NCBI GenBank assembly: GCA_015686845.1
Contig: JADPRS010000021.1
Location: 1-64,000 of the forward strand
Source: Lutibacter sp. B2
GTDB taxonomy: Bacteria > Bacillota > Clostridia > Peptostreptococcales > Thermotaleaceae
Length of the DNA: 64,000 nt
Direction: 5' to 3'
The notes under the pieces were generated by a model. The model saw nothing but the letters and a program-made list of their open reading frames with translations, was not told the origin of the DNA and ran no database searches. Made by a program: the position numbers and the translations under genes. Within the stretch, counting starts at the first letter, position 1. Each line of letters opens with the position of its first letter. Positions 37,156-45,255 of this stretch are shown here, in pieces.

Positions 37156-37944
37156 ATGAAAAAGTTTATATCTGTAATTTTAACATTATCTATGCTATTA
37201 ACATTTTCTTTATGTCAAGTAAGTTTTGCTAGTGAAAAAATAATTAATAAAGGTACAATTAATGGAGAAACTTTTACTGCAAGAGAAATTGAAAATAATT
37301 CACAAGTACGTATAGTAACAGTAGAAAATAATACAAGTATTATAAAAGCAATATATGATAAAAATACTAATAAAATAAAATTATCTAGATTAGCAAAAAG
37401 TGAAAGTAAAGCAAGATTTTTAAGCAATCAGTCATTTGATTATATAACTACTATTAATCTTTCTCAAATGAATGAATTGAGCACTAGGAGTGGCTATAGC
37501 TATAAATACGTATCAGAGTACTATTCTAAATATAAATATAATATTATAAAGGCCTCAAATTCAGGACGAATTTTTAACCTAGCAATTCCAAATGATAGAT
37601 TAACTACTCCTATTGTAAGTGATGGTCGAATAATGAGCAGTTGTTATGAATTTGAAGAGGATTTAAAGTCAGCTGATAGTCATACTTCAAGTGCTATACG
37701 TGCTGGATGTGGATTTATACCAGGCGTTGGAACATGTGTCTCTGTGGCTAGTATTCTTGAAAGTCTATCTTTTGAAGATTTAAGCAAAGCAGATTATATT
37801 TCTGCTGTAATATCAGCTGTTGAATTAGTACCTGGAATTGGTCAACTAGTAAATATGGCAGACTTTGGTTCGCATGCTTCTTTAGCCGGAGCACAATTAT
37901 TCAATACTCGTCAAGACTTTAGAAATGTAAAAAAACGTATTTAA
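37156..37944 (+). CDS. Secreted bacteriocin-like protein (possible geobacillin-26 family)
   Basis: A 262-residue protein with a classical signal peptide (cleavage after VSFA, residue 25). The mature C-terminal half has two glycine-containing hydrophobic segments, GCGFIPGVGTCVSVAS (about 184-199) and ISAVELVPGIGQLVNMA (about 218-234), as in membrane-active toxins. It reminds me of the large secreted bacteriocin geobacillin 26, but the family call is tentative. Strong GGGGGG ribosome-binding site. It lies between decayed transposases and two small membrane proteins that could give immunity. Confidence 0.6.
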   Translation: MKKFISVILTLSMLLTFSLCQVSFASEKIINKGTINGETFTAREIENNSQVRIVTVENNTSIIKAIYDKNTNKIKLSRLAKSESKARFLSNQSFDYITTINLSQMNELSTRSGYSYKYVSEYYSKYKYNIIKASNSGRIFNLAIPNDRLTTPIVSDGRIMSSCYEFEEDLKSADSHTSSAIRAGCGFIPGVGTCVSVASILESLSFEDLSKADYISAVISAVELVPGIGQLVNMADFGSHASLAGAQLFNTRQDFRNVKKRI

Positions 37945-37964
37945 TATAAGGTACATAAAAAATT

Positions 37965-38010
37965 AAAAAGAGATTTTCTGATGTTTAAAAACAGAAAATC
38001 TCTTTTTAAA
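37965..38010 (+). terminator. Terminator of the secreted-protein gene
   Basis: Perfect 16-base arms (AAAAAGAGATTTTCTG and complement) around an 11-base loop; T-rich end. Confidence 0.85.
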
Positions 38011-38225
38011 ATGATTATATTTATAAAGTGGTTTTTAAATTTTATAACCTTCTTCTTAAAAGAAAAATTATTATGAAGAGAATGTAGTATTAATTGCAAA
38101 AATAAATGTGACTGTTAATGAATTTGGATAAATTTTTTTAGAATGATATAATAATCTTAGACTATAAAGTTTATATACGTGAATTAAATAAAATAAAGTA
38201 GCATTATTAATAATGGGGGAGAAAT

Positions 38226-38531
38226 ATGAATAATAATGAAGAAAACAAAGGAAAAAAAATAATAGAAAAGTTTCAAAGACGACAAACAATAAGTATAATA
38301 CTTACCGCTATAATTGTTTTTTTATCTCCTTTTCTTATAATTTCTTTTTATTTTTCCAAATTTTATAAATTGGAAATTTTAAAAAGTATACAAGTAATAA
38401 TGCTAGTCTTAATTTTAATAATACCCGTTATTACTGTATTTTTAAGAAGATGTCCAAATTGTGGACATTTTTTTGGAAGATACAATATAGCTCCAACATA
38501 TTGTTCTAAATGTGGCATTAAATTAAAATAA
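38226..38531 (+). CDS. Small two-TM membrane protein with C-terminal zinc ribbon (paralogue 1)
   Basis: A 101-residue protein: charged N-terminus, two membrane segments (about 22-43 and 52-72), then CPNCGHFFGRYNIAPTYCSKCG, a four-cysteine zinc ribbon facing the cytoplasm or outside. GGGGGAG lies before the ATG. A homologue with the same layout is at 39010. No known family; immunity or membrane-stress roles are possible given the neighbouring bacteriocin-like gene. Confidence 0.65.
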   Translation: MNNNEENKGKKIIEKFQRRQTISIILTAIIVFLSPFLIISFYFSKFYKLEILKSIQVIMLVLILIIPVITVFLRRCPNCGHFFGRYNIAPTYCSKCGIKLK

Positions 38532-38644
38532 ATAACATAAATGGTGTTGTATATAAGTAATTAATATTATATTCTAGTTAATGAAAAAAAAATATATATA
38601 TTTTCCAGTACATTTTCTCAAGAAGATATACCCTTAGGAAATTA

Positions 38645-38900
38645 AACTTTTAAGGATTTTGATAATACTTTGTTGATATTTAATGGCTATGTCAGCTGTG
38701 AAAAAACTATTTCTATTCGTCTCCTCATTTTAAAAATAAGTTGGCGAAATCATTTTGGATAAGGGTTTTTACTATTATCTCTTTTCATAAATATCAAATT
38801 AATTCCTTTTGCATGCTGTAGCATTTGTTTTTGCCCTATCTTGATTGTTACAGATTTCAATAATAGGTTAACATAACTGCTAGAGCGTTTCTATTTGTAA
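38645..38900 (-). pseudogene. DDE transposase C-terminal remnant
   Basis: In the 478-base gap between the paralogues, the minus strand reads QMLQHAKGINLIFMKRD, NPYPK-stop-FRQLIFKMRRR, IEIVFSQLT-stop and LNINKVLSKSLK. This is the end of an IS982-like DDE transposase with several stops, one in place of a Trp. Decayed; limits approximate. Confidence 0.6.
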
Positions 38901-39009
38901 TTTTCAACTAGTACAACGGGTTAATGTAAGATATATGCTTTAAAACATAAAGAAATATGATAGATGATTTATTTTACATAAAATAGAGGGTATTTGGAGG
39001 ATGTAATTT

Positions 39010-39297
39010 ATGCAAAATAAAAATAGTAATAATATTATAAACGAATTTAAAAAAAGACAAATCAAACAATATATAATCACGATATTAGTTGTTCTAGTGC
39101 TTATATATATACAATGTGACAAATTCAATTTACTTATAAGAAAGCACATTCAGATTAATGGATTTATCTTGATATTAATTATAGCTATTTGTATATTTTT
39201 CAGTTTTTTTAATTGGAGATGTCCAGCATGTAATGTATACTTAGGTAGAAATATTTTCCCTAAATATTGTAATAAGTGTGGTAGTAAACTATGCTAA
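39010..39297 (+). CDS. Small two-TM membrane protein with C-terminal zinc ribbon (paralogue 2)
   Basis: A 95-residue protein with two membrane segments (about 20-35 and 50-67) and a C-terminal ribbon (RCPACNVYLGRN, YCNKCGSKLC). It aligns end to end with the 38226 protein: basic N-terminus with F-x-x-RQ, two membrane segments, CPxC...GR...YCxKCGxKL. GGAGGATG precedes the ATG. Duplicate copies separated by a dead transposase suggest local duplication. Confidence 0.65.
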   Translation: MQNKNSNNIINEFKKRQIKQYIITILVVLVLIYIQCDKFNLLIRKHIQINGFILILIIAICIFFSFFNWRCPACNVYLGRNIFPKYCNKCGSKLC

Positions 39298-39432
39298 ATA
39301 GTAATTTGATCAAGTATAATATTGGCTGTAGGCCAAGATGCATGTAAAAAGCACTAGTTTTTGTAAATAAATAATATTTTATTGAAATAAAAAAATATAG
39401 ACATTTCCCACATCTTTGTGTAGTATATTTCT

Positions 39433-39990
39433 GTGACAAAACAAAGGTCGATAAGGAAAATAAAAAAATTCACTAAAATTCATATAGCAATTACTGCAAG
39501 ATCATCCCTACCCAAACCTCCAAATCAAGGGTTTATTTTACGAAATAGTTGGTACAGTGCTGAAAAAATTGTCAAAGCACCACAAAATAAAGACTTTTAT
39601 TATTTAGATGCATTAAAAACAAATCGAATTATTTGTCCAAAACAATGCCGTATGAATTATAAAATCAAAGATTTTGTTAAATTGTTAAACAATGAAGATT
39701 TTCACCTTGTAACTGTGAACCAAAAATCTTATTATGTTTATAGATATCAAGGCAAAATCAACGGATTTTAAAATATAACCATTTTGTTAAGTTATTCTAA
39801 AGAAGCTTTTTGTAATGAAAGTAATCTAAAATCTTTTATAACAACAGATACAAATCTTACGCCAAAAGATATGCATGTTTGATATTGTAATAGGTCTTTT
39901 GTTGATAGTAATTTTGTTAGAAAAAGCAAGAAAATCAACTGTAAATATAGAAAACAGAAATAATATTATTATAGTCCATGAAGGCAGAAA
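39433..39990 (+). pseudogene. DDE transposase remnant (IS4-like)
   Basis: RSSLPKPPNQGFILRNSWYSAEKIV, quoted in part as PPNQGFILRNSWYSAEK, then YYVYRYQGKINGF-stop-NITILLSYSKEAF, TTDTNLTPKDM and CNRSFVDSNFVRKS form the catalytic middle of an IS4-like DDE transposase. It is interrupted by stops, has no proper start, and the end is lost before about 39990. Confidence 0.75.
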
Positions 39991-40019
39991 GAATGAGGTT
40001 TATGAGCATAAATAATGGT

Positions 40020-40062
40020 TAGAGCAGTTAGGGAAAATTTTAATCCTATAGCTCTATTTTTT
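40020..40062 (+). terminator. Hairpin terminator before the agr-like operon
   Basis: TAGAGC..TTAGGG and CCTATAGCTCTA pair around an A/T loop, followed by TTTTTT. It isolates the operon from the transposase remnant. Confidence 0.6.
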
Positions 40063-40076
40063 GCATAAAAAACACT

Positions 40077-40122
40077 AATGTCGCAAAGAACGACATTTTT
40101 TTTGTTGTTTTTATATTATAAT
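40077..40122 (+). promoter_or_regulatory. Operator-like repeat and -10 of the agr-like operon
   Basis: AATGTCG (40077-40083) and CGACATT (40091-40097) are perfect inverted arms, followed by a T-run and, 14 bases on, TATTATAAT (-10 at 40117-40122). The layout matches the elements at 35339 and 36205, although the repeat sequence is only partly alike. No -35 box is seen. This could make the response regulator control its own operon. Confidence 0.5.
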
Positions 40123-40172
40123 TTTTTTGTATTACAATAGGTTTTTAAATTATTAGGGAAAGAGGTCTCAAT

Positions 40173-40883
40173 ATGAAGTTAAGAATTGTTCTTGCAGAAG
40201 ACAACGAATTGCTGAGAAAATCACTAATGAAAAAACTTTCTATAATGGAAGGAATAGAAGTCGTATATTTTTCAGAAGACGGAGAGGATTTTGTTAAGGC
40301 AGTAAGAAAAATAAAACCTGATATAGCTATAACTGATATTGATATGCCAAAGATGAATGGAATTGAAGCTGCAAAAAAAATTCGAGAAGAATTATCAGAT
40401 ACAGAAATAATATTTATTACTTCTTATAGTGAGTACATAAAAGAGGCTGTGGAACTCTATGCTTTTGATTATATAGAAAAGCCCATAAATATTTTGAGAT
40501 TAGAAGCCACTATAGAAAGATTGAAAAGAAAATATGACAAAGTAGAAAGCATATTTCAGTTCAAAACAGAAGAAGGATTAGAATGTGTTAGTACAAAGGA
40601 TTTGTATTTGGTTGAGGCATTTCAAAAAAAGACAATTATTTATACCTTAAATAATAAATTTATATCACAACAGTCTTTAAAAGAAGTTGACAAAATGTTG
40701 AACAATGAAAAATTCTTTAAGACAAGCAGATCATATATTGTGAACATTGAAAAAATAGCAGAGATTCATTCAATGTCTAGAACTTCATGTGAGCTATCAT
40801 TTAAAGGGAAAGGATATAAGGCACAACTTACAAAAAAGAATTTTGAAGAATTAAGGAAAAGAATAAAAGAAATATCTAGATAG
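40173..40883 (+). CDS. LytTR-type response regulator (AgrA-like)
   Basis: A 236-residue two-domain regulator. The receiver domain (1-120) has acidic residues E9/D10, phospho-acceptor Asp55 (ITDIDMP) and the conserved Lys in EKP (about 108). The C-terminal LytTR DNA-binding domain (about 135-236) has the typical RSYIVNIEKI segment. It should be phosphorylated by the kinase two genes on and drive agr-type promoters. First gene of a four-gene operon. GGGAAAGAGG ribosome-binding site. Confidence 0.9.
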   Translation: MKLRIVLAEDNELLRKSLMKKLSIMEGIEVVYFSEDGEDFVKAVRKIKPDIAITDIDMPKMNGIEAAKKIREELSDTEIIFITSYSEYIKEAVELYAFDYIEKPINILRLEATIERLKRKYDKVESIFQFKTEEGLECVSTKDLYLVEAFQKKTIIYTLNNKFISQQSLKEVDKMLNNEKFFKTSRSYIVNIEKIAEIHSMSRTSCELSFKGKGYKAQLTKKNFEELRKRIKEISR

Positions 40884-40894
40884 GGGAGAAATAA

Positions 40895-41359
40895 GTGGAG
40901 CAATACGTACTAGTAAAAATATTTATGTTTTCAACACTGGAGAATATCGTAATTTTGAGTATGGCTCATGGATTCTTAGGTAAAAAGATAAATTGGATAA
41001 AATGGATATTCATTTCAATGATTATAGCTATAGTGTTACATTTTATCAGAATAAGTAGTGATAACTATATTTTATACAGTGTAATTTCGACGTGTATATT
41101 TATAGTAGGTTTAATTACGATAAAAGCAGTAGGTCTATTCTATGCAATAATCGTTATTTTTTTAAGCGAAGCTATTTATAATATGATTGAGTTTTTAACC
41201 ATAAAAATGCTTATTATTATTTTTAAAATAAATCCTTTAAATTTTGCTCACGATTTATTTTTAGCTATTTATTGTTTTATCCCTCAGATATTATTAGCTT
41301 TTGGTATTTCGTACATGATTAGTTACTATAATTTCTCGATTTTTAATGACAATAGGTGA
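40895..41359 (+). CDS. Five-TM membrane protein, possible split AgrC sensor part
   Basis: A 154-residue protein starting at GTG (GGGGAG upstream), almost entirely hydrophobic with about five membrane segments and ending in a short cytoplasmic tail. No family recognised. It overlaps the kinase gene by four bases. AgrC receptors carry a five- or six-TM sensor domain fused to the kinase; here the kinase has only two TM segments. This protein may therefore be the separate peptide-sensing part. That is inference from size, topology and position. Confidence 0.7.
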   Translation: MEQYVLVKIFMFSTLENIVILSMAHGFLGKKINWIKWIFISMIIAIVLHFIRISSDNYILYSVISTCIFIVGLITIKAVGLFYAIIVIFLSEAIYNMIEFLTIKMLIIIFKINPLNFAHDLFLAIYCFIPQILLAFGISYMISYYNFSIFNDNR

Positions 41360-42237
41360 TGGGAATGAAGATGAATTCAATAAAAATATACAGGAGAGCG
41401 ATTATTTACAATGCTATTCAAATTATTTTGATAACACTTTTGATCAATAATAACTTTATGAAAGAATTGAATTATTTTCAGCCAGCTGATAGGGATGCAT
41501 TTGAATTGATACTTGGGATGATTATTTTTATAATCAATTTTTGCGTAATATTTGTTATAAAGGGATTATATATAGCATCTAAAGAAGAAGAAGAAAAGAA
41601 CATAAATCTATTAAGATACCAGCATATAGAAGAACAAAAACAACTGTATATTCGTCAAAAGCATGATATGAAGAATCATTTGATGGTTATATCTGAATTA
41701 GCAAAAGAAAAGGAATATAGTAGATTAGATAAATATTTAGTAGCGTATGAAAAGGAAGTGGATCAAAGTTTTATGTTAGTAGATACGGGATGTAAGGAAC
41801 TGGATATATTATTTTATACTAAAATCAAAAAAGCAAAACAATTGTATATGGATGTAAACTTTAAATGCAGTACGCGTATAAAATGTAGTAATAAAAGAAT
41901 ACTTGATTTGATTTCAATTTCATCTAATATTTTAGATAATGCCTTGGAAGCGTGTGAAATAATAGATGACGATAATAAAAAAGAGATATCTATAGAGATT
42001 TATGATGATGTGGTTGATCATATCTTGATTGTTAAAAATACATTTAATAAAATGCAAGAAATAAATAAGGAAAAAATCTTTAAAGAGGGTTTTTCTACAA
42101 AAGGGAGTAATGCACGAGGGCAAGGTCTTTATATTGTTAAAAAGAAGGTTTCAAAACTTAATGGGAAATTTCATGTTGATATAATAGATCAATATTTTCA
42201 AATAAAAATTGAAATACCTAAATACATGATGGAGTGA
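41356..42237 (+). CDS. GHKL sensor histidine kinase (AgrC-like, short sensor)
   Basis: A 293-residue kinase. Two membrane segments (about 14-31 and 50-72), a coiled linker, the H-box with His103 (KHDMKNHL, as in AgrC), and a GHKL ATPase domain with the N-box DNALEAC and G-rich GFSTKGSNARGQGLYIV. It should autophosphorylate His103 and pass phosphate to the LytTR regulator. Overlaps the preceding gene and the agrB-like gene by four bases each, indicating tight coupling. Confidence 0.9.
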   Translation: MMGMKMNSIKIYRRAIIYNAIQIILITLLINNNFMKELNYFQPADRDAFELILGMIIFIINFCVIFVIKGLYIASKEEEEKNINLLRYQHIEEQKQLYIRQKHDMKNHLMVISELAKEKEYSRLDKYLVAYEKEVDQSFMLVDTGCKELDILFYTKIKKAKQLYMDVNFKCSTRIKCSNKRILDLISISSNILDNALEACEIIDDDNKKEISIEIYDDVVDHILIVKNTFNKMQEINKEKIFKEGFSTKGSNARGQGLYIVKKKVSKLNGKFHVDIIDQYFQIKIEIPKYMME

Positions 42238-42833
42238 GTAAAATGATCAATATAGAAAAGATATCCCGAAAAATTTTAACAATGAATATAGTACAAAATA
42301 TTGATCTTAATCCTATGGAAAAATCAAAAGCAGAATATGGATTGAGCATATTTCTAGGAATTGTTATTGAGTTTTTAGTAGCATTAATAATTTCTTGTTT
42401 TATAAAAACTTCATTTTATTTATGGATTATTATGCTTTCATCTATGTCGCTTAGAATATTTATAGGAGAAGCACATTGTTCTAGCTATGATAGGTGTTTT
42501 ATATTTACATTACTGTATTTTATACCAGCTTCTATTTTTACAAAATTTATTCATTATAATTATTCGGATTTTCATATTTTGATGTTTTGTATGGGTTTAC
42601 TTATACTGAATCTATTGATTTTACTTTCAAAAAAAGAACTATATTCCTTAGTTGTAATAGCTGCATATGGAGTATTTGTAATTTTTCTTGATTATGTAGT
42701 TATGAAAGATATATTATTGGGCGTATTGTTATCGATAACCGTTGGATTCACATTACAATCTTTTTCAGCAACATTTGTAGGAAAGTACTATGTCATGTTT
42801 ATGGATGAACTTATGAAAAGAAATAGAATTTAA
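42234..42833 (+). CDS. agrB: AgrB-like peptide-processing membrane endopeptidase
   Basis: A 199-residue membrane protein of the AgrB family. Catalytic His81 and Cys88 (GEAHCSSYDRC) have the same seven-residue spacing as His77/Cys84 of Staphylococcus AgrB, followed by four to five membrane segments. It cleaves and cyclises AgrD-type peptides. The start is GTG at 42234 overlapping the kinase stop, or ATG at 42243, which has GGAG eight bases upstream. No agrD lies next to it; the candidate precursor is at 36286. Confidence 0.9.
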   Translation: MSKMINIEKISRKILTMNIVQNIDLNPMEKSKAEYGLSIFLGIVIEFLVALIISCFIKTSFYLWIIMLSSMSLRIFIGEAHCSSYDRCFIFTLLYFIPASIFTKFIHYNYSDFHILMFCMGLLILNLLILLSKKELYSLVVIAAYGVFVIFLDYVVMKDILLGVLLSITVGFTLQSFSATFVGKYYVMFMDELMKRNRI

Positions 42834-42862
42834 CTATCTGTATATTTACAGGTAGTTTTTTT
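42832..42862 (+). terminator. Terminator of the agr-like operon
   Basis: AACTATCTGTA and TACAGGTAGTT arms with a G-T pair, then a seven-base T-run, overlapping the agrB stop codon. Confidence 0.8.
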
Positions 42863-42870
42863 ATTACTCT

Positions 42871-42910
42871 TTTGGAATAATTCAACATGTTTGGAATACA
42901 ACTGTATAAA
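42871..42910 (+). promoter_or_regulatory. Direct repeat before the DUF819 gene
   Basis: TTTGGAATA occurs at 42871-42879 and 42890-42898 (19-base period), followed by TATAAA at 42905-42910 as a possible -10. Two helical-turn-spaced direct repeats just upstream of a weak promoter suggest an activator site. Regulator unknown. Confidence 0.4.
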
Positions 42911-42978
42911 GATGATAAAAGGTACAAACTTTATATTCAAAAATAGTTGAAGAAAATAAAGAAAAGGGGGAATAGGGT

Positions 42979-44190
42979 ATGAGTTCATTCATCAGTTCAG
43001 AAAACACGTGGGCATTATGGGCAATATTAACAGGTATTGCTGCTATCAGTATTTATCTAGAACAAACATATTCTTGGGCGTCAAAAATTACAGGATGTGT
43101 AATAGGCTTAATAATAGCAATGGTATTATCTAACTTTAAAATTATTCCTGTAGATGCACCTGCATATGACCAAGTATGGGGGTATGTAGTACCTTTAGCA
43201 ATTCCACTGCTCTTATACAAGGCAGACATAAGGAAAATATGGAAAGAAAGTGGAAGAGTATTGGTTATTTATTTGATTAGTTCTATGGGAACATTGCTTG
43301 GAGGGTACATTGCATTTATACTATTAAAAGATCATGTTCCAGAGTTGTATAAAGTAGGTGCCATGATGGCAGGTTCTTATACAGGGGGAGGCGTAAACTT
43401 CGCAGCTATGGCAGAATCCTTTGAAGCACCAGGAGAATTAGTATCTGCGGCAGTTGTGTCAGACAATCTTTTGATGGCATTATATTTCTTTGTATTAATT
43501 GCAATACCAACAATGAACATTTTCCTTGATAAATATACACATCCCCATATTGATGCTTTAAATGAAAAAGGCGAAGATGAAACAGGAAAGACACAAGCGG
43601 CAGCTTTCTGGGGAGCGAAAGAAATCTCATTAAAAGACATTGCTTTTGCTATATCTTCTGCATTTATTATTGTAGCGTGTTCTGCTCAAATAGCAGGAGT
43701 TTTTAAAACAATCATTCCAACAGGCAATATATTCTTAGATTTATTAAATGGTTTATTTGGAAATAAATATTTGATCATGACAACCCTTACAATGCTTCTA
43801 GCAACGTATAAAGCTGATTTTTTTGGAAATATAAGAGGGTCACAAGAGATTGGAACATTTTTAATATATATTTTCTTCGTGGTAATTGGGGTACCTGCTT
43901 CAATCGGTTTGATTATTCAAAAATCACCACTACTATTGGTTTTCTGCTTTATTATTGTACTTGTAAATATGATTGTAAGTTTTGGATTTGGAAAGTTATT
44001 CAAGTTTAGCTTAGAAGAGATTATACTAGCATCTAATGCAAACATTGGAGGACCTACTACCGCAGCGGCTATGGCTATTGCAAAAGGATGGGATAAATTA
44101 ATTGTTCCAATACTACTTGTTGGTACATTAGGCTATGTTATAGGAAACTATTATGGATTATTCTTAGGAAGTATTATGAAAGTGATGTAA
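42979..44190 (+). CDS. DUF819 family membrane protein
   Basis: A 403-residue polytopic membrane protein of the DUF819 family (YjcL-like), with about eleven hydrophobic segments. Family-typical stretches are YTGGGVNFAAMAE and the repeated SNANIGGPTTAAAMA, which look like inverted-repeat transporter re-entrant loops. Function is not established; transport of an organic anion or amino acid is plausible. AAAAGGGGG precedes the ATG. It begins the cluster with a dipeptidase and glycine decarboxylase-like genes. Confidence 0.85.
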   Translation: MSSFISSENTWALWAILTGIAAISIYLEQTYSWASKITGCVIGLIIAMVLSNFKIIPVDAPAYDQVWGYVVPLAIPLLLYKADIRKIWKESGRVLVIYLISSMGTLLGGYIAFILLKDHVPELYKVGAMMAGSYTGGGVNFAAMAESFEAPGELVSAAVVSDNLLMALYFFVLIAIPTMNIFLDKYTHPHIDALNEKGEDETGKTQAAAFWGAKEISLKDIAFAISSAFIIVACSAQIAGVFKTIIPTGNIFLDLLNGLFGNKYLIMTTLTMLLATYKADFFGNIRGSQEIGTFLIYIFFVVIGVPASIGLIIQKSPLLLVFCFIIVLVNMIVSFGFGKLFKFSLEEIILASNANIGGPTTAAAMAIAKGWDKLIVPILLVGTLGYVIGNYYGLFLGSIMKVM

Positions 44191-44191
44191 T

Positions 44192-44218
44192 AAAAAGGGA
44201 AGGACTTCTTCCCTTTTT
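44192..44218 (+). terminator. Hairpin after the DUF819 gene
   Basis: AAAAAGGGAAG-GACT-TCTTCCCTTTTT. It separates or partly attenuates transcription into the dipeptidase gene 30 bases later. Confidence 0.75.
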
Positions 44219-44248
44219 CCTATTAGAGATTTAAAGGAGGTCGTTTAA

Positions 44249-45229
44249 ATGATATTTGATGCACATGGAGATATATGGACAGATGTAACTGTGAAAAGAC
44301 AAAAGGGTGAAAGAAATGTTTTCAAAAAACATCATTTGAAAGGATATGAACAAGGACAAATTAAAGGGGGTATTTTTGTTATATGGGTAGATCCGCCTTA
44401 TGATAAAGATCCTATGAGAAGAACGATAGAGATTATTGAAAATATGTCTGTTGAGATTATAGAAAATCAAGATATTTTCCAAATTATTAGAGGGTATGAG
44501 GATATAGAAAAGGCAGTAAAAAATCATAAGCTCGCAATCCTTATAGGGATGGAAGGATTAAGCGCTATAGGGAAAAATGTAGATTTGTTAAATGCTTTTT
44601 ATATGTTTGGAGCAAGACATGCATCTCTTACATGGAATGAAGAAAATGAATTAGGAACAGGTTCAAAAGGAAATCCAGACAGAGGGATTACAAAATACGG
44701 AATAGAAGCAGTTAAAAAACTAGAACAATTAGGGATGATTGTAGATGTATCCCATGCCAATGAAAAAACATTTTGGGGAATACATGATGTAGCAACAAAG
44801 CCTTTTATAGCTTCTCATTCAAATTGTAAGGCATTATGTGATGCTCCAAGAAATTTGACAGATGAACAGTTAAAAGCTATAGCAAAAAGAGGCGGGGTTG
44901 TGGGGCTCAATGCTTTTTCAGACTTTGTTCATGGGGATAAAGATAAAAGAGATATAGAGCATCTTATGGATCATATGGATCATATGGTAGGAATTATGGG
45001 GATTGATCATGTGGGTTTTGGATTTGATTTTAATGATTATTTAGAAGGGAGCCTTCTGAGTGGTTTCGCTGATGAAGATGAAGCACTTACCAAAGGGTTA
45101 GAAAATGTTACGAAGGTACCTGATGTGATCTCTATGTTACAAAAAAGAGGTTATTCATATGATGATATTGAGAAAATAAAATATAAAAATTTCTTTAGGG
45201 TTATAAAAGAAGTCACTTGTGGTCAATAA
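44249..45229 (+). CDS. M19 family dipeptidase (renal dipeptidase-like)
   Basis: A 326-residue zinc dipeptidase of peptidase family M19. Motifs: FDAHGDIW (first metal site, residues 3-10), the bridging Glu in GMEGLS, VDVSHANEKTFWG, ASHSNCKALCDAPRNLTDEQ and GFGFDF. These enzymes hydrolyse dipeptides, including those with C-terminal D-residues. AAGGAGG lies before the ATG. Linked to glycine decarboxylase-like genes, so glycyl or D-amino-acid dipeptides may be the source substrate (inference). Confidence 0.88.
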   Translation: MIFDAHGDIWTDVTVKRQKGERNVFKKHHLKGYEQGQIKGGIFVIWVDPPYDKDPMRRTIEIIENMSVEIIENQDIFQIIRGYEDIEKAVKNHKLAILIGMEGLSAIGKNVDLLNAFYMFGARHASLTWNEENELGTGSKGNPDRGITKYGIEAVKKLEQLGMIVDVSHANEKTFWGIHDVATKPFIASHSNCKALCDAPRNLTDEQLKAIAKRGGVVGLNAFSDFVHGDKDKRDIEHLMDHMDHMVGIMGIDHVGFGFDFNDYLEGSLLSGFADEDEALTKGLENVTKVPDVISMLQKRGYSYDDIEKIKYKNFFRVIKEVTCGQ

Positions 45230-45255
45230 GTTAAAACTATATAGGAGGGAGTTAT

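Noticed and set aside
39875-40015. 46-codon hydrophobic frame before the agr-like operon, considered as a small peptide gene
   Set aside because: No ribosome-binding site, and the same DNA in another frame continues the decayed IS4-like transposase (LTPKDM, CNRSFVDSNF).
42234-42979. An agrD gene directly after agrB
   Set aside because: The 145 bases after agrB hold a terminator and repeats but no short frame with a ribosome-binding site and AgrD features.
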